In this document: one piece after another, positions 34,432 to 45,291 of the stretch | Layout: the number at the start of each line of letters is the position of its first letter | Position numbering within the stretch: the stretch's first letter is position 1 | DNA from: Oasisia sp. SBJ-2009 | Taxonomy: Eukaryota; Annelida; Polychaeta; Sabellida; Siboglinidae | Assembly (NCBI GenBank): GCA_964017155.1 | Contig: OZ024861.1 | Span: 34,132,693-34,196,692, forward strand | Length of the DNA stretch: 64,000 bases | Direction: 5' to 3' | Position numbers and translations under genes: made by a program | Notes under the pieces: model-generated | Database searches by the model: none | Told to the model about the DNA's origin: nothing | The model's input: only the letters and a program-made list of their open reading frames with translations

Positions 34432-34808
34432 GTAAGTCGTTCCTAGACTACCGGGTAACTAAGTATTTGAAACTTTAATGACTCATTAAATTATGCAGTT
34501 TTTGTATTTATTTACTGAGTGGAAGGTGTGTCTAAATGGCCTAATGCTATGCACCTGGTGCTATCTAAAGCGCATCTCAGATATGCACACAATGTAAATA
34601 CTATTACTCAAATTTCAGTCAAACGGTATAATCTCATACAGCTCTGTACCAGGCTTAACAAAGTCCCTCATCAAAACTTCAATAAACCAATAATTAATAT
34701 TTCTAAATCTCTGCTACTGTGTTCATGGTCCTAGCTGTGCTTAGCCAATATCCTAACAATGTAAACGGACCTTAACATTACAATATCATGTAAGTGTTTC
34801 TTTTTTAG
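34432..34808 (+). other. Short intron E8 to E9
   Basis: 377-bp intron whose first ~300 bp match the sequence after E3. Polypyrimidine stretch GTTTCTTTTTTAG at the acceptor. No other feature. Confidence 0.85.
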
Positions 34809-35087
34809 AGCCGAATGCTCCAAGCAGTGTTCAAGTGACAACAGTAACAGTAAACTCACTGACAGTTACCTGGATAAATCCCACACCTGGTGGTGGTACA
34901 TCGTATACAGTCACACTAAAGGATGGTGAAAGTACAGTAAAAACCAAAAATAGTATTAGTGAAACAACAGCGACATTCAGCAGTCTGACAGCTGGCAAGC
35001 AGTACACTGTAGTGTTGGTGTCTGAGATTGGAGACTTGAGCAATGGAGGACAGAGCAGTGCAGAAGCACAAGACACCTCCTACACAA
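34809..35087 (+). CDS. FN3 exon E9 (279-nt type)
   Basis: Acceptor CTTTTTTAG, donor ACACAA|GTAAGTC. It encodes PNAPSSVQVTTVTVNSLTVT, WINPTPGGGTSYTVTLKDG and LTAGKQYTVVLVSEIGDLS. Same length and layout as E3 and E8 but clearly diverged, so the split is older. There is no second copy after E3. Confidence 0.9.
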
Positions 35088-35459
35088 GTAAGTCTGCATA
35101 GGATTGTATCAGTTCAAGACTGTATTCATCCAATATTCAGTGCCCAGTTAAAAAAATCGTAACATGTCATTTTCAGTCTCACTTAGTGGAGATGTTCATT
35201 TTATAAAGATACACAATACAGTGGACTACTATCGTAAGACCTTACTGACTGGGTTCTGTGTGGATTGCCTAAATGTCAATGGTCTAGGTCAAAGTCACAC
35301 ATAAAATAATGTGATAATTATACAGTGTCTGCTTTGCTCCACACAGAACCTTCATAATTTACTGCCTCAAATGGACTTAGCCTGGATTCTTCACTACACA
35401 AAGTGCAATATGCTTTGGCAGCATCCAAGTTTGCTTGATAAAATTGTCGAAGAAATGAA

Positions 35460-36445
35460 ATATGACCCATCCCTGTGGCTCCCACCACCCTAACTCATCA
35501 CTGAGTCACCCCCTCTTCTCTCTGTGCATTGCCATTTTGAAGTCTCGCCTGGAATTTGGGTCTGACTGCATCTCCCCGGCTTCGGATTTTGTTAGCATAG
35601 CTTCAGCCTGTCTAGCCGCAGTTTTCGCGGAATCTCTCCCGTTCCATCTTCGGAGTGTATCCGGAAGGGAGTCAAAGATGGTGGAAATGTTACGTTTGCT
35701 CCATGAACAATGACATATTCCTATTGCTAACTCAGCACCTGTCCATTCGAAAACTGTAAGTGCCGTCCCAACCCATGCTTCCAGAGGCCCGGCTATGACC
35801 TGTTGGAATTGTCCAGATACTTGTAATACCGTATCCAGCCTGGCAGTCAAAATGTGCGATCGAGCCCAGGACATGACGCAAACATTGTACACATAACACA
35901 AACCTTCAAAGTGACATGAGTATAGGCTAGCGTCATCTACGTTACATCTCACCAGCACTGAGCCAACAAGCAATCAACACCTCTTGTATCGATGCAACCG
36001 AGCTTAGCCAAAGTGAGTCGCATGAGGAGAGAGACCGATCGCAACAAACACCGACAGTGGTGTCAAATCACGCGAACATGATTATACGGCATGCATGACA
36101 TACTACTACAGCTGGAATGTGTCGCAAGAAGAAACAAACTTACGTGATGTGGAGGGAGTTCCGCAGAGCAATTAACAGCACGTATCTCAGATCCAGCAGG
36201 AATTCTATGCTATGAGGAATTTCGTTATACCCAACAGAGGTACCAATAACCGTGTTGTAATGTCAACGAATACAGCGGAACTACCAGTTCGGGGTCACCG
36301 GCCAGATGGCTATGGCCCTCTGCAGCCGGGAACTCAGCGACGACAAACGGTGACCTTACGTGGCCTCTATTCGTGTTGTATGCCTAGCTTCAGTCAGGGC
36401 TAACCTCAAAATTATATTGCATTCCCCTGGACACAATACAGTTTT
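35460..36445 (-). repeat. Unnamed repeat 'family X', copy 2
   Basis: From 35840 to 36445 it matches 12665-13342, and the right end CTGGACACAATACAGTTTTA is the common boundary. On the minus strand it carries an open frame (see the CDS at 35506-35874) that is partly shared with copy 1. The left limit near 35460 is approximate. Confidence 0.65.
35506..35874 (-). CDS. Unrecognised 122-residue frame in family X
   Basis: Minus-strand frame from the first ATG (MSWARSHILTARLDTVLQ) to a stop at 35506. It is open upstream to about 35973 without an ATG. Contents include VIAGPLEAWVGTALTVFEW, IFDSLPDTLRRWNGRD and KTAARQAEAMLTKSEAGEM, ending in a basic segment (RRDFKMAMHREKRG). I do not recognise the family. 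The upstream part (VRCN..D.....FEGL) is matched by copy 1 at about 12720-12790, which suggests real but repeat-borne coding sequence. It could also be chance; there is no repeat-independent support. Confidence 0.35.
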   Translation of the reverse strand: MSWARSHILTARLDTVLQVSGQFQQVIAGPLEAWVGTALTVFEWTGAELAIGICHCSWSKRNISTIFDSLPDTLRRWNGRDSAKTAARQAEAMLTKSEAGEMQSDPNSRRDFKMAMHREKRG

Positions 36446-37092
36446 AGAACATCATTTGTGGAAGCCAGAACACCGCAACATGTTGATCGGTCCTGTCTGC
36501 CAAGATTAGTTTACGACCTAACCATTAGATCTATGCAGGTTTGGCTAGGGGGCAACAAACAAGTATTAATTTAGGACAGACTGCCAGTGTGATGTTATTT
36601 TTATGTGCCCATGGAAAGCTTATACACTCAGCTTTCTCTTTACTTGAGGTGGTATTGGCAGAAACCCAAACTATAGCACCACACTACAATACACTACAGC
36701 ACTAGCTGCATCATCAAACCCTTGTATGACTAGTCATATGTTTAGTCGACATACTTTGATGCAAGAATGAGCTGACAACTCTAAGCATAAATGCTATGCT
36801 TTATAAGTGTATGGATAGCAGAGAGAGGAGCTGAACATCACATTGGAGGGAAGACATAGCAAGAAGGAACTGTGTGGACTTTGTCCCTTTGTCTGGATAT
36901 TGTGTATCCCAAATGTTTTATTTCATAGAACCTCTCAAAACCCTTATTATGTCGCACATCATAAAACTATCCTTGTAATGTATATGCGGCCTCTATGGGT
37001 ACTTTCAGTTATACTTATTTTGTCAATTGCGTATTAGGATTTACATTTTGAAGATATAAAACTAATATTGTACATGTGTTTACAACTTCCAG

Positions 37093-37347
37093 AACCATAC
37101 AAAGCCAAGAACCTGGTTGTGAGTGAGAGGTCTGTGAGTTCACTGACTGTCACGTGGGACGCTGGTGACGGGGAGAACTCAGGGTTCACAGTCAGGCTAG
37201 GCAGTGGCACAGAGGTTGTAGTACCTAAGGATGCTACAAGAACACACAGATTTACCAGTTTGACAGCGGGCCAAGAGTACACTGTTGATGTGGTGACCAA
37301 GAGTGGAGACCAGAACAGTGACACTACGACTACAAGGTTTCGCACCA
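37093..37347 (+). CDS. FN3 exon E10
   Basis: Acceptor CAACTTCCAG, donor CACCA|GTAAGTG. 255-nt phase-1 exon, 85 residues: PYKAKNLVVSERSVSSLTVT, WDAGDGENSGFTVRLGSG and LTAGQEYTVDVVTKSGDQN. The strand-B Trp and strand-F Tyr are present. It begins with AA and shares both exon and acceptor sequence with E11, so the pair arose by tandem duplication. It could not follow E1 or E6, since T plus AA makes TAA. Confidence 0.9.
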
Positions 37348-37803
37348 GTAAGTGTTTGATTTTTTCTAGCTTCCATTTTAAAAACACTTTTACCTTCTGC
37401 AGAGAGAGACACCAGATATTCAAGATACACAACACATTATATTATTTACACTTAGAAAATACTTGTTATTACCTTACACCATATAAATAATTAATTTTTC
37501 TCTGTGGAGCTTTCTGTGCATGACAATGTAAATAATAAAAAGGTAGTTTTATTATTAGTTGTTTTAATGCAACACTAATAGGTTTTAAAATTACTGTACT
37601 GTCACTATTTGGAGACTGTGAACATGTTGACATGATCATTTAAATTCTGGTGTCACCAGTTATGTCATTCATATAGGTGATGATAATGTATTGACATTTC
37701 AGGTTATCTAGTAAAAAAAAGCTTTAAATAGCTACCAATACCTTTACGTTTTTCAAATGCACTGCAGAGATCACAGGTCAGATGATATGTTTACAACTTC
37801 CAG
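37348..37803 (+). other. Intron E10 to E11
   Basis: 456-bp AT-rich intron ending in ATGTTTACAACTTCCAG, the same acceptor sequence as before E10. Nothing else was seen. Confidence 0.8.
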
Positions 37804-38064
37804 AACCGAACAAAGCAAAAGACCTGATTGCGACTAAAAGGGATGTGGATTCTCTGACTGTCAAGTGGGACGTTGGTGTCGGAGAGAAGTCAGGATTCAC
37901 TGTCAGTCTAGAGGGAGTGAATAACACATATTACACCATAAGTGGCATTGACCAAAGGGAATGGACATTCTCTGGGTTGACAGCTGGGACGGAGTACACT
38001 GTTGTCGTGGCTACTAACAGTGGAGACCAGACCAGTGAAAGTCTGACTGGAAAGTTTTACACTA
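37804..38064 (+). CDS. FN3 exon E11
   Basis: Acceptor CAACTTCCAG, donor CACTA|GTAAGTA. 261-nt exon, 87 residues: PNKAKDLIATKRDVDSLTVK, WDVGVGEKSGFTVSLEGV and LTAGTEYTVVVATNSGDQT. It is the tandem sister of E10. Confidence 0.9.
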
Positions 38065-38119
38065 GTAAGTACACACACTTAAGCCAATATACTCATGGTG
38101 TCACTCTGTGTCCACTGTG

Positions 38120-39200
38120 TTCTATTCACCATGTGCCGTTTGCTCCCACATCTCAGAAGCTGTTCAGGATCTGTTTCTTTTTCAAAGTTTGCATATCTGT
38201 AACTTTGTATCTTAAGGTACTGCTACTAAGCGCAATTAATATATATATTTGACTAAGTCATTCTAAATGCTCTAGAACAACGCTAAAGGCCCAAAAACTG
38301 GAACATTTTTAGTTTACCTTCTGTTTTGTAGCTTTTTCTCAAATTGTGTACAGACGTATTACTGCCATTGTACACAAGACATTTATATTTGGCTGAAAAT
38401 TTCTATGAGTATCTGAATTTTGATATTATTTTTGTATGCGATGGTAATGCTTTTCAAACTCAGATGTTTGAATTTGCACCAAAGACTTGATTTGTATATT
38501 GGAGCAGAGTATGCTTGAAATAAAGTAATTCGATGGAAGTACTACAAAGACAAAATGTTTGAACTAAAACATTAGCTTTGTCATAAAGGCATCTTTTTTG
38601 TCTGGCAATGTCATCATCATCAATACAGTTGTTATTGAATGTGTATATAGGTGTGACTGTGTAACTAATTATTCTGGCAGGAGCTGTGACAATAGCCCAG
38701 TAGAGTGTAGTATCAGTGTATAGGGGCAACTGCATAATTAAGTGTTGGTCCATAGCTGTGGTACCGGCTCCATAGCTGTGGTACCGGCTATAGCAATAAC
38801 CCAGCAGTTCCCTGTAAAACTGGGCTGTTGCTGGCAGTATGTTTTAAATTATCTTCCTTCATCAAACTACCGATGTTATATGCAAGTTGTGTGTATTTTG
38901 AAGTTTGAGTATCTTTAACATTATGTGATTTTTGTGTTTACTAGTTAAAATGATATTATTGTGATTTGTAAGTGACAATTGGCTATGTTTGTGGTCATCT
39001 TTTTACGAATAACCAGAGAAAATGTTAATTAGGTAATTACAGTGAAGATATTAACATTTGTAGTTGATTGAATGTTTCTGAGGGTACATCAGGGCTCCCC
39101 AAAAGCTACACGTCCACATTTATGTCGGTGACAAACATGTACAGCTAATATCTGAATAACTATGTAATGAAATATCATATATTTTAGTGATATCAACTGT
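38120..39200 (+). repeat. Older intron repeat, copy 1
   Basis: Contains CATCTCAGAAGCTGTTCAGG, CAATAACCCAGCAG, ATCAAACTACCGATGTTATA, and AATAACCAGAG with TAGGTAATTACAGTGAAG. The same ordered blocks occur at 42220-43400, 46550-47540 and 48570-49060, with more divergence than in the 252-nt exon units. Confidence 0.7.
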
Positions 39201-39398
39201 ATTCTGGTCACTTGGTGAGTGAGTGGATTTTAAGTATATAACTCCATCAAATAAATTTATGACATTCATTATTGACAAGTTCTATTGCTGCATTCACACA
39301 ATTGGCCTTAGATTGTAAATATTTGGAGTGGATTGTAAGTATATAACTCCGTCATGGTTAAAAACCTTTAATGACAAGTTCTGCAATTTGGCTGTGTT

Positions 39399-39870
39399 TC
39401 TAGGGGTCCATATTCTATTATAGAATTTAGACCCCTTATATAATTTGATCCCCCCCCTTTAAATGCTTATTTAAATGCTGAACAAATTGGTAAAATACTA
39501 TAAAGCAGGTTATATATTTTAACTAGAATATCACAGCCAACATCCATTACACTTTTGTAAAAACAGTTATATTATTTTTACATTCTAGCCACCACTATAG
39601 AACCAGTGTCCCTTTTAATAGTGCTCACACAAACTGCTACAACTTGTATGATATGCTAAATTTCAACTCCATTGGAATCACAGGCTCAGTTTCTAAGTTA
39701 CATCAGGAATAAATTACACCAACAACACAACCCAGGGTCCAGTTTCTATAGGAGGTTCATATTCTTTAGCCCACATATAATATAGAACCCCATAGAATAT
39801 GGACTAGGGGTCCATTTTCTATGGGTCCATATTCTATGGCATAATCTATAGGATATGGACCCCCCCCCCC
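39399..39870. repeat. Inverted-repeat segment with GGGGTCCATATTCTAT ends
   Basis: Starts AGGGGTCCATATTCTATT and ends with its imperfect inverse before a C run (39860-39873). Variants of TCCATATTCTAT recur between 39770 and 39850, and an inner segment ACCAGTGTCCC at 39600 has an inverse GACACTGGC at 39911. Probably a small palindromic MITE or its remains; no target duplication was recognised. Confidence 0.5.
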
Positions 39871-40049
39871 CCCGGATCCAGATTCTATGGTGGAAGTCAA
39901 CGTTCTATGTGACACTGGCTCTGTATGAGAAGATTGTGTAGGCCTGATTTGAAATGCACAGCTCCTGCAGTCTCCATAGAAAATGTAGGCATGTAAGATG
40001 CTTAGATAGAAGGGGCAGCCCACGTCTGTTTTTAGGTGGAGTTCTTTGA

Positions 40050-40990
40050 AATGACACTTCATGAGTTCTTCAAGGCTAACTCACAGCTAACATATGTTTG
40101 ATGGGAAGCCACAGAGAGAGAATCTGTGAAGCAAGCTAATGCTGCACTCCTTGAAACCCTGACTAGTCTTGACATTGAAATGGAGAAGACCTTTAGTGAG
40201 TGGATAAGACACAGGTCAGGTAAAAGAAATACCATGTTTCGGTCCATCATGAACTACAGCACCAAGTGGAGACAAGCCTTGTCTTTATGATATCTATAAA
40301 TGATGAACTGGAGCTTCATCTCCAAGCTGGAGAACCATTTAGCAAGTTGTTCTTAGATATGGACAGGATCAAGTACAAGATGTTTTGATATATATAATAT
40401 AAGTATACCTCAATATATTGCAGATGCGCATGACTTGAGAACCGATCATATTGAACCCATATGTATGCGTGTCAGTCATGAATAGCGGCATTCCATTTGT
40501 ATCTATTGGTGATGACGATGCATGCAAACACCTCAACAAACTGATGAAGGCTCGCTCTGAGTTCTTCAATGCCCGACAGAGATTCCTTCTGGCCACACTT
40601 AAACTGGCATGCCTGTCAAGAAAGTTCAAGAGTCAGTTTAGCATATCAACTGGCCAACACTAAGAACATCCCTATCTTAAACATAATCATGTCATGATGG
40701 ATCAAGAAACCATCAACAAAGTCAAGGCTGTCATATTGAGTCATGCAACCTGTCGACTGATAAGGTGACAAGCACTACAACATAAACATACATGCTACAT
40801 CCAAGATGAATATGTCTGTCAGATTCTGGAAATTTACGACACTGGCCAGAATTTGTACAAGGAATGTGTGTCCGAGAAAATGAATGGGAGCATAAGCCTC
40901 TGGGCACCAGTGAAGAAGGATAAATATTAAAAGTTCATACGTCGCATCAAGAAACCAGCAGTAGTTCAGTGTAAAGGGTAACCTGAATGT
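40050..40990 (+). pseudogene. Transposon-like protein relic, N-terminal half of the nuclease family
   Basis: Broken plus-strand coding in several frames: LHEFFKANSQLTYV, ERESVKQANAALLETL, ISINDGELELHLQAG, then SGIPFVSIGDDDACKHLNK, NARQRFLLATLKLACLS, and QILEIYDTGQNLYKE followed by NGSISLWAPVKKDKY. From memory these blocks come, in this order, from the upstream half of large multi-copy invertebrate proteins whose downstream half has the XPG/PIN-like and Cys-rich parts seen at 11.4-12.3 and 18.5-19.5 kb. That link is recall plus inference. It has many stops and shifts and no usable ORF. Confidence 0.55.
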
Positions 40991-41705
40991 TAGTTTGGTA
41001 GACTAGCTGACATGTATGTTTTTATTCAAATAATTGTCAAAACCAAGAAGGTCATTACTAATAGTAATAGCATTGTTTATAACAATGTTGATAACATTTG
41101 CAAATAATTTAGTTTGGCAAAGATATGCAGGTTCAGTGAATATGTGACACCTGACAGATGTTTGCTGCCCACAAAGCATATACACAGAGATATAGCCAGA
41201 GCAGTGTGAATGCATATTGGAATATTGAGTTTAACAGGGTAACGAGTTTTATGATTATGCACAGGCATTTCCTCTTGTATTGTCACACAAGAAATCTGTA
41301 TTTGATCAAATCATTCTGAAGGTATCTCTCAGTGCCACCCAAAAAGCCCTTTTTATATACAGTGTGCCAGTTCTTTTTAAACTAATATTTTCTCAAATGT
41401 TGCATTGACACTCCATATAGTAGTGCCATGCACTATTATTCACCAAAATCACAAATTATAGTCCAAATGACTTCAGGGCTTTTTGGCCCAGTTTTCAAAC
41501 GAATATATAACTTATACTTATTATAGATTATCATCATGACGTGACATATACCTTAGCATTGATATGTGGACAGTTCTGGCTGCTATCACAAGTGATCACA
41601 GTTTATGTGATATTCACATTTGTAATACATTTGCCAGATGCATAACTGAATTCATGAAACTATGTACAGCTCTATAAATACTGTGCTCATATCTTGTGTT
41701 TGCAG

Positions 41706-41966
41706 TGCCAAGGAACGTGAGAGAGCTGTCTCATGGTGACATTGGACAATCTTTCATCAATCTGAAGTGGACAAAGCCACTTGGGTCGTCCTCATCCTTC
41801 AGAATCGTGTATGTGGCGACAGGGCAGTTACCAGTTACTGTGAATGTTGGCTATGTCCAACAAAAAGAGATTAATCGTCTGACAGCAGGAACAAGATACA
41901 CACTGACTGTGTTTACACTAAGAGGAAACGACAGTAGCAGCGGTTCACCTATATACATCACCACAG
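41706..41966 (+). CDS. FN3 exon E12
   Basis: Acceptor TGTGTTTGCAG, donor CACAG|GTGAGG. 261-nt phase-1 exon, 87 residues: PRNVRELSHGDIGQSFINLK, WTKPLGSSSSFRIVYVATG and LTAGTRYTLTVFTLRGND. It begins with TG and ends with G, which joins the AG of E13 as GAG. It is more diverged than E1-E11. The donor is GTGAGG rather than GTAAGT. Confidence 0.88.
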
Positions 41967-42219
41967 GTGAGGTGAGGTGTGCGTTGCGTGCCTGCGTGCG
42001 TGCACGGTCAATAAATCACAGAAACATTATTATATGTTGTTGCTACAGAAGTTAACAGCATTTATTTATTTTGTTGTATGTATGGTTATACTAAGTAACA
42101 GTTCACATTTTTAAATAAATTAAATATTCATGGAAGCTGAGGTCAAACATTTTTAGACAGATTGGCCTTAGTCTACTTAAAACACAGGTTTGCATAAGGC
42201 AGCATGATATGCTAAATCG

Positions 42220-43400
42220 ATCTGCATTAAGTTAGCAATGTGTGTGCCGTTAGCGCCCAGATCGCGGAAACCATTGAGGATCTATTTTTATAATTTGGAA
42301 AACATGTACTTAGGGCACTCCTTCTATGCACAAGATATATATCTATTTGATTGCATCGTTCTGAAGGCCCTAAAACTGGTAAACAGTTTTTCAAAACATT
42401 CATGTCATGTTTCTCAAGTTTTGCATAGGCATCTCTTAGGGAATCTTGTTATAGCATACAATAAATTATATTTGATTTAATGTTTCTAACGGTTTGTCAG
42501 AACCTCCCTAAACGCTATGTGACAACATTTTGCCTGTGTCTGCCTGTACAGACTGGGAAACAGTTTTTGTGTGTTCGGGGGACTGCCTCACTTGAACCAA
42601 CTCTGGAGGCCAGGTGGCCTGCCAGCACCATGGCTTAGGTCTTAGGTGGTTTCCTCCAAACAGCCCAAACTTGGGCTAATACAGGAATTGTCCTTCTCTC
42701 TAGAATTGGTGAGTCCACTACAGGTTACACATTTACCCCTCTGTGGGATCTTTTACTTGCCCTGGCAAAGCCACCAGATAGAAGTGTCTCTTCCGAAAGA
42801 CACAGGCAAATATGGGATGAACGAAATTGCCTAAGTTTCGAAACGGCACTAGGTGGGATTGAACCAACGTCCCCTCTAATGAGTTTTAGAATGCTTATTA
42901 GTTTAAATTATTTTTTAAAAGGTATGACTGATAGATTGTCACCTGTAGGTGAAAAACATATAAAATTAATATGCTGAATAACCACAGAATGAAATATCAT
43001 ACACTTTATTAACTGATTGATGATCACTGGGCTGGCTGAGGAGAGCAATAGTAAATAACTCCTTCTTGTCTATAATCTACCAATGAATGACCAGTCCTAG
43101 CACTGCATTCACACAATTTGGCAGTGTTTGTGCTTCTGAGGTTAAAGATAATATCATCACCTGTAAATGACAAATATAGAACATTAATATTCTGGACAAC
43201 TATATGGTGAAAATGCATACACTTTATTTATAGTGTCTGCTACATTTACACAATTTGCCTGTGTTTCTGGTCATCTCGTATGATTTACCAGACAAAGTGC
43301 CAATTAGGTGATTACAGTGAATAGACTACGCCGTGACTATGAGTAACCAAAACACATTTCATTTATAATTACCACCTCACTATACGACTTCATTACATCT
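42220..43400 (+). repeat. Older intron repeat, copy 2
   Basis: Blocks GATCGCGGAAACCATTGAGG, GAATAACCACAGAATGAAAT and CAATTAGGTGATTACAGTGA match 38120-39200 and 46550-47540 in order. Interrupted by the SINE-like segment at 42585-42875. Confidence 0.65.
42585..42875 (-). mobile_element. SINE-like element, minus strand
   Basis: On the minus strand it begins near AGGGGACGTTGGTTCAATCC, which contains a box-B-like GGTTCAATCCC, and continues through GTGTCTTTCGGAAGAGACAC (a hairpin). Its body has CCAGGGCAAGTAAAAGATCC. It differs from the five unit SINEs. The box-A part is not clear, so the tRNA origin is tentative. Confidence 0.45.
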
Positions 43401-43797
43401 TAACACATTTTGTTTTAATGCCCTCTTCCCTCAGGATTTGTTATCCACACCCGTCAGCAATGAAGACCCGTTCTGATTCTTTAGAAGTTAGCTTGACTCA
43501 TTCTGATGTTCCTACAACTCACAATGGGGCTCAAAGTGACCTTAAGACACAAAATAAGTGGCGAGAACAGATAATGCTTTATAACATTATTTACCTTAGC
43601 ATATGCCCATAATAATGCCAGTTTATTTCATACTAACATTAAAATCCCGCTACAAAATTATGACTCTCAGCAACACAGTTACCTACCGTATTTTGGAGAT
43701 TCTCCCAGATACCTACTACACTTTTTTAAACAATTGTAAACATGAGGGCTGGTGTACAATAACAAAAAACTAACCCAACAAAAAACATTTAGTGGTA

Positions 43798-44010
43798 ATT
43801 TATTAATTTCAGTTGAGAACAACGAAACAGAGAAATCATAAAACAAATTACACTAAATATGACCATATATGAGCTGCAGGATTTATACATATATAAAAGT
43901 GATAGATAACCCTCATCAAGATGCACACAAAGAAACTCATTCCAGCCTTGTAGTAAGTACAGTAACAGAGATATGGCCCTGAGACCCACTTGCAGCAGTG
44001 TTAAGAAATA

Positions 44011-44069
<59 letters not shown>

Positions 44070-44356
44070 ACATGTATATGTTACATTTGTCATACACACA
44101 CATATATAAGATATACCATGTATATATATATATATATTTATTACATTAACTACAGTTGAGAACAACGAAACAGAGAAATCATAATACAATTACACTAAAT
44201 CTGACCATATTATATGAGCAGCAGGACTTACACATCGCATCTGACATATGTGATAGATAACCCTCATCACACAAAGGAACTCATTCCAGCCTTGTAGTCA
44301 GTATAGTAACAGAGATATGACCCTGAGACCCAATTGCAGCAGTGTTATGATAAATG

Positions 44357-44428
<72 letters not shown>

Positions 44429-44441
44429 TATATAGAGAGAG

Positions 44442-44475
<34 letters not shown>

Positions 44476-44500
44476 GTATATATATGTATATATATATATG

Positions 44501-44557
<57 letters not shown>

Positions 44558-44558
44558 G

Positions 44559-44627
<69 letters not shown>

Positions 44628-44653
44628 GTATATATATGTATATGTATATGTAT

Positions 44654-44738
<85 letters not shown>
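43798..44738. repeat. Duplicated ~350-bp unit with AT microsatellite ends
   Basis: 43798-44067 and 44150-44738 both read CAGTTGAGAACAACGAAACA, GATAGATAACCCTCATCA, CTCATTCCAGCCTTGTAGT, and GAGACCCA before GCCATATATA. The (TA)n in the first copy is ~54 bp (44013-44067); in the second it is ~380 bp (44359-44738), with GTATA and GAGA interruptions. Confidence 0.85.
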
Positions 44739-44745
<7 letters not shown>

Positions 44746-44838
44746 CCATCATACATATGCATACACATGTGTGTGTATACGTAAGTCTAAATTGTATTGA
44801 ATGACAATTTAGTGTTGTGCATGCGTGCATACTGCATA

Positions 44839-45018
44839 TGGTGTGTGTGGTGTGTGTGTGGAGAGTGTGGTGTGTGTGTTGTGTGTGGTGTGTGTGTGTG
44901 TGTGTTGTGTGTGGTGTGTGTGGTGTGTGTGGTGGGTGTGGTGTGTGTGGTGTGTGTGGTGTGTGTGGTGTGTGTGGTGTGTGTGGTGTGTGTGGTGTGT
45001 GGTGTGTGTGTGTGTGGT

Positions 45019-45102
<84 letters not shown>

Positions 45103-45104
45103 TG
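44839..45104 (+). repeat. GT-rich tract just upstream of exon E13
   Basis: First part: higher-order repeats of GTGTGTG plus GTG (GGTGTGTGTGGTGTGTGT). Last ~80 bp: pure (GT)n. It ends 33 bp before the E13 acceptor TTTTTTTACAG. All ORFs across it are artefacts. Confidence 0.95.
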
Positions 45105-45137
45105 TAATTATGTTGTGAAATCATGCATTTTTTACAG

Positions 45138-45291
45138 AGTCATCAACCGTGGCTGAAGTTGCACTGGCTGAGCGCACACACAACTCTTTGAAAGTATCAT
45201 GGAGAAAACCTACTCAAACTGGATTGACACACTACTATCTATGGATTGACCCGGATGACAACAATTTACAACTCCCCATTCGTATTGATAA
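45138..45291 (+). CDS. FN3 exon E13, first half of a split domain
   Basis: Acceptor CATTTTTTACAG, donor GATAA|GTATGT. 154 nt, phase 1 in and phase 2 out. It encodes [40 protein letters not shown] and LQLPIRID, the A to C' strands of an FN3 domain. The rest comes from E14. It has a long GT tract 33 bp before the acceptor, which may affect its splicing. Confidence 0.8.

Larger units (their letters stand above)
35088..37092 (+). other. Intron E9 to E10
   Basis: 2.0-kb intron. About half of it is family X copy 2 (35460-36445). 35088-35459 and 36446-37092 are AT-rich and I recognise nothing in them. Confidence 0.75.
38065..41705 (+). other. Intron E11 to E12
   Basis: 3.6-kb intron. 38120-39200 is homologous to parts of the next three introns (see the intron repeat entries). 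A 20-bp direct repeat (CCATAGCTGTGGTACCGGCT) is at 38750-38789. An inverted-repeat segment is at 39399-39870 and a transposon-like protein relic at 40050-40990. 41000-41705 is AT-rich with nothing recognised. Confidence 0.75.
41967..45137 (+). other. Intron E12 to E13
   Basis: 3.2-kb intron with an older intron repeat (42220-43400), a SINE-like segment inside it (42585-42875), a duplicated ~350-bp unit with AT microsatellites (43798-44738) and a 266-bp GT tract (44839-45104) close to the acceptor of E13. Confidence 0.8.

Noticed and set aside
44298..45156. Long open frames of Tyr-Ile, His-Thr or Val-Cys repeats (up to 259 codons)
   Set aside because: Simple AT and GT repeats stay open in most frames; no non-repeat coding sequence is included.
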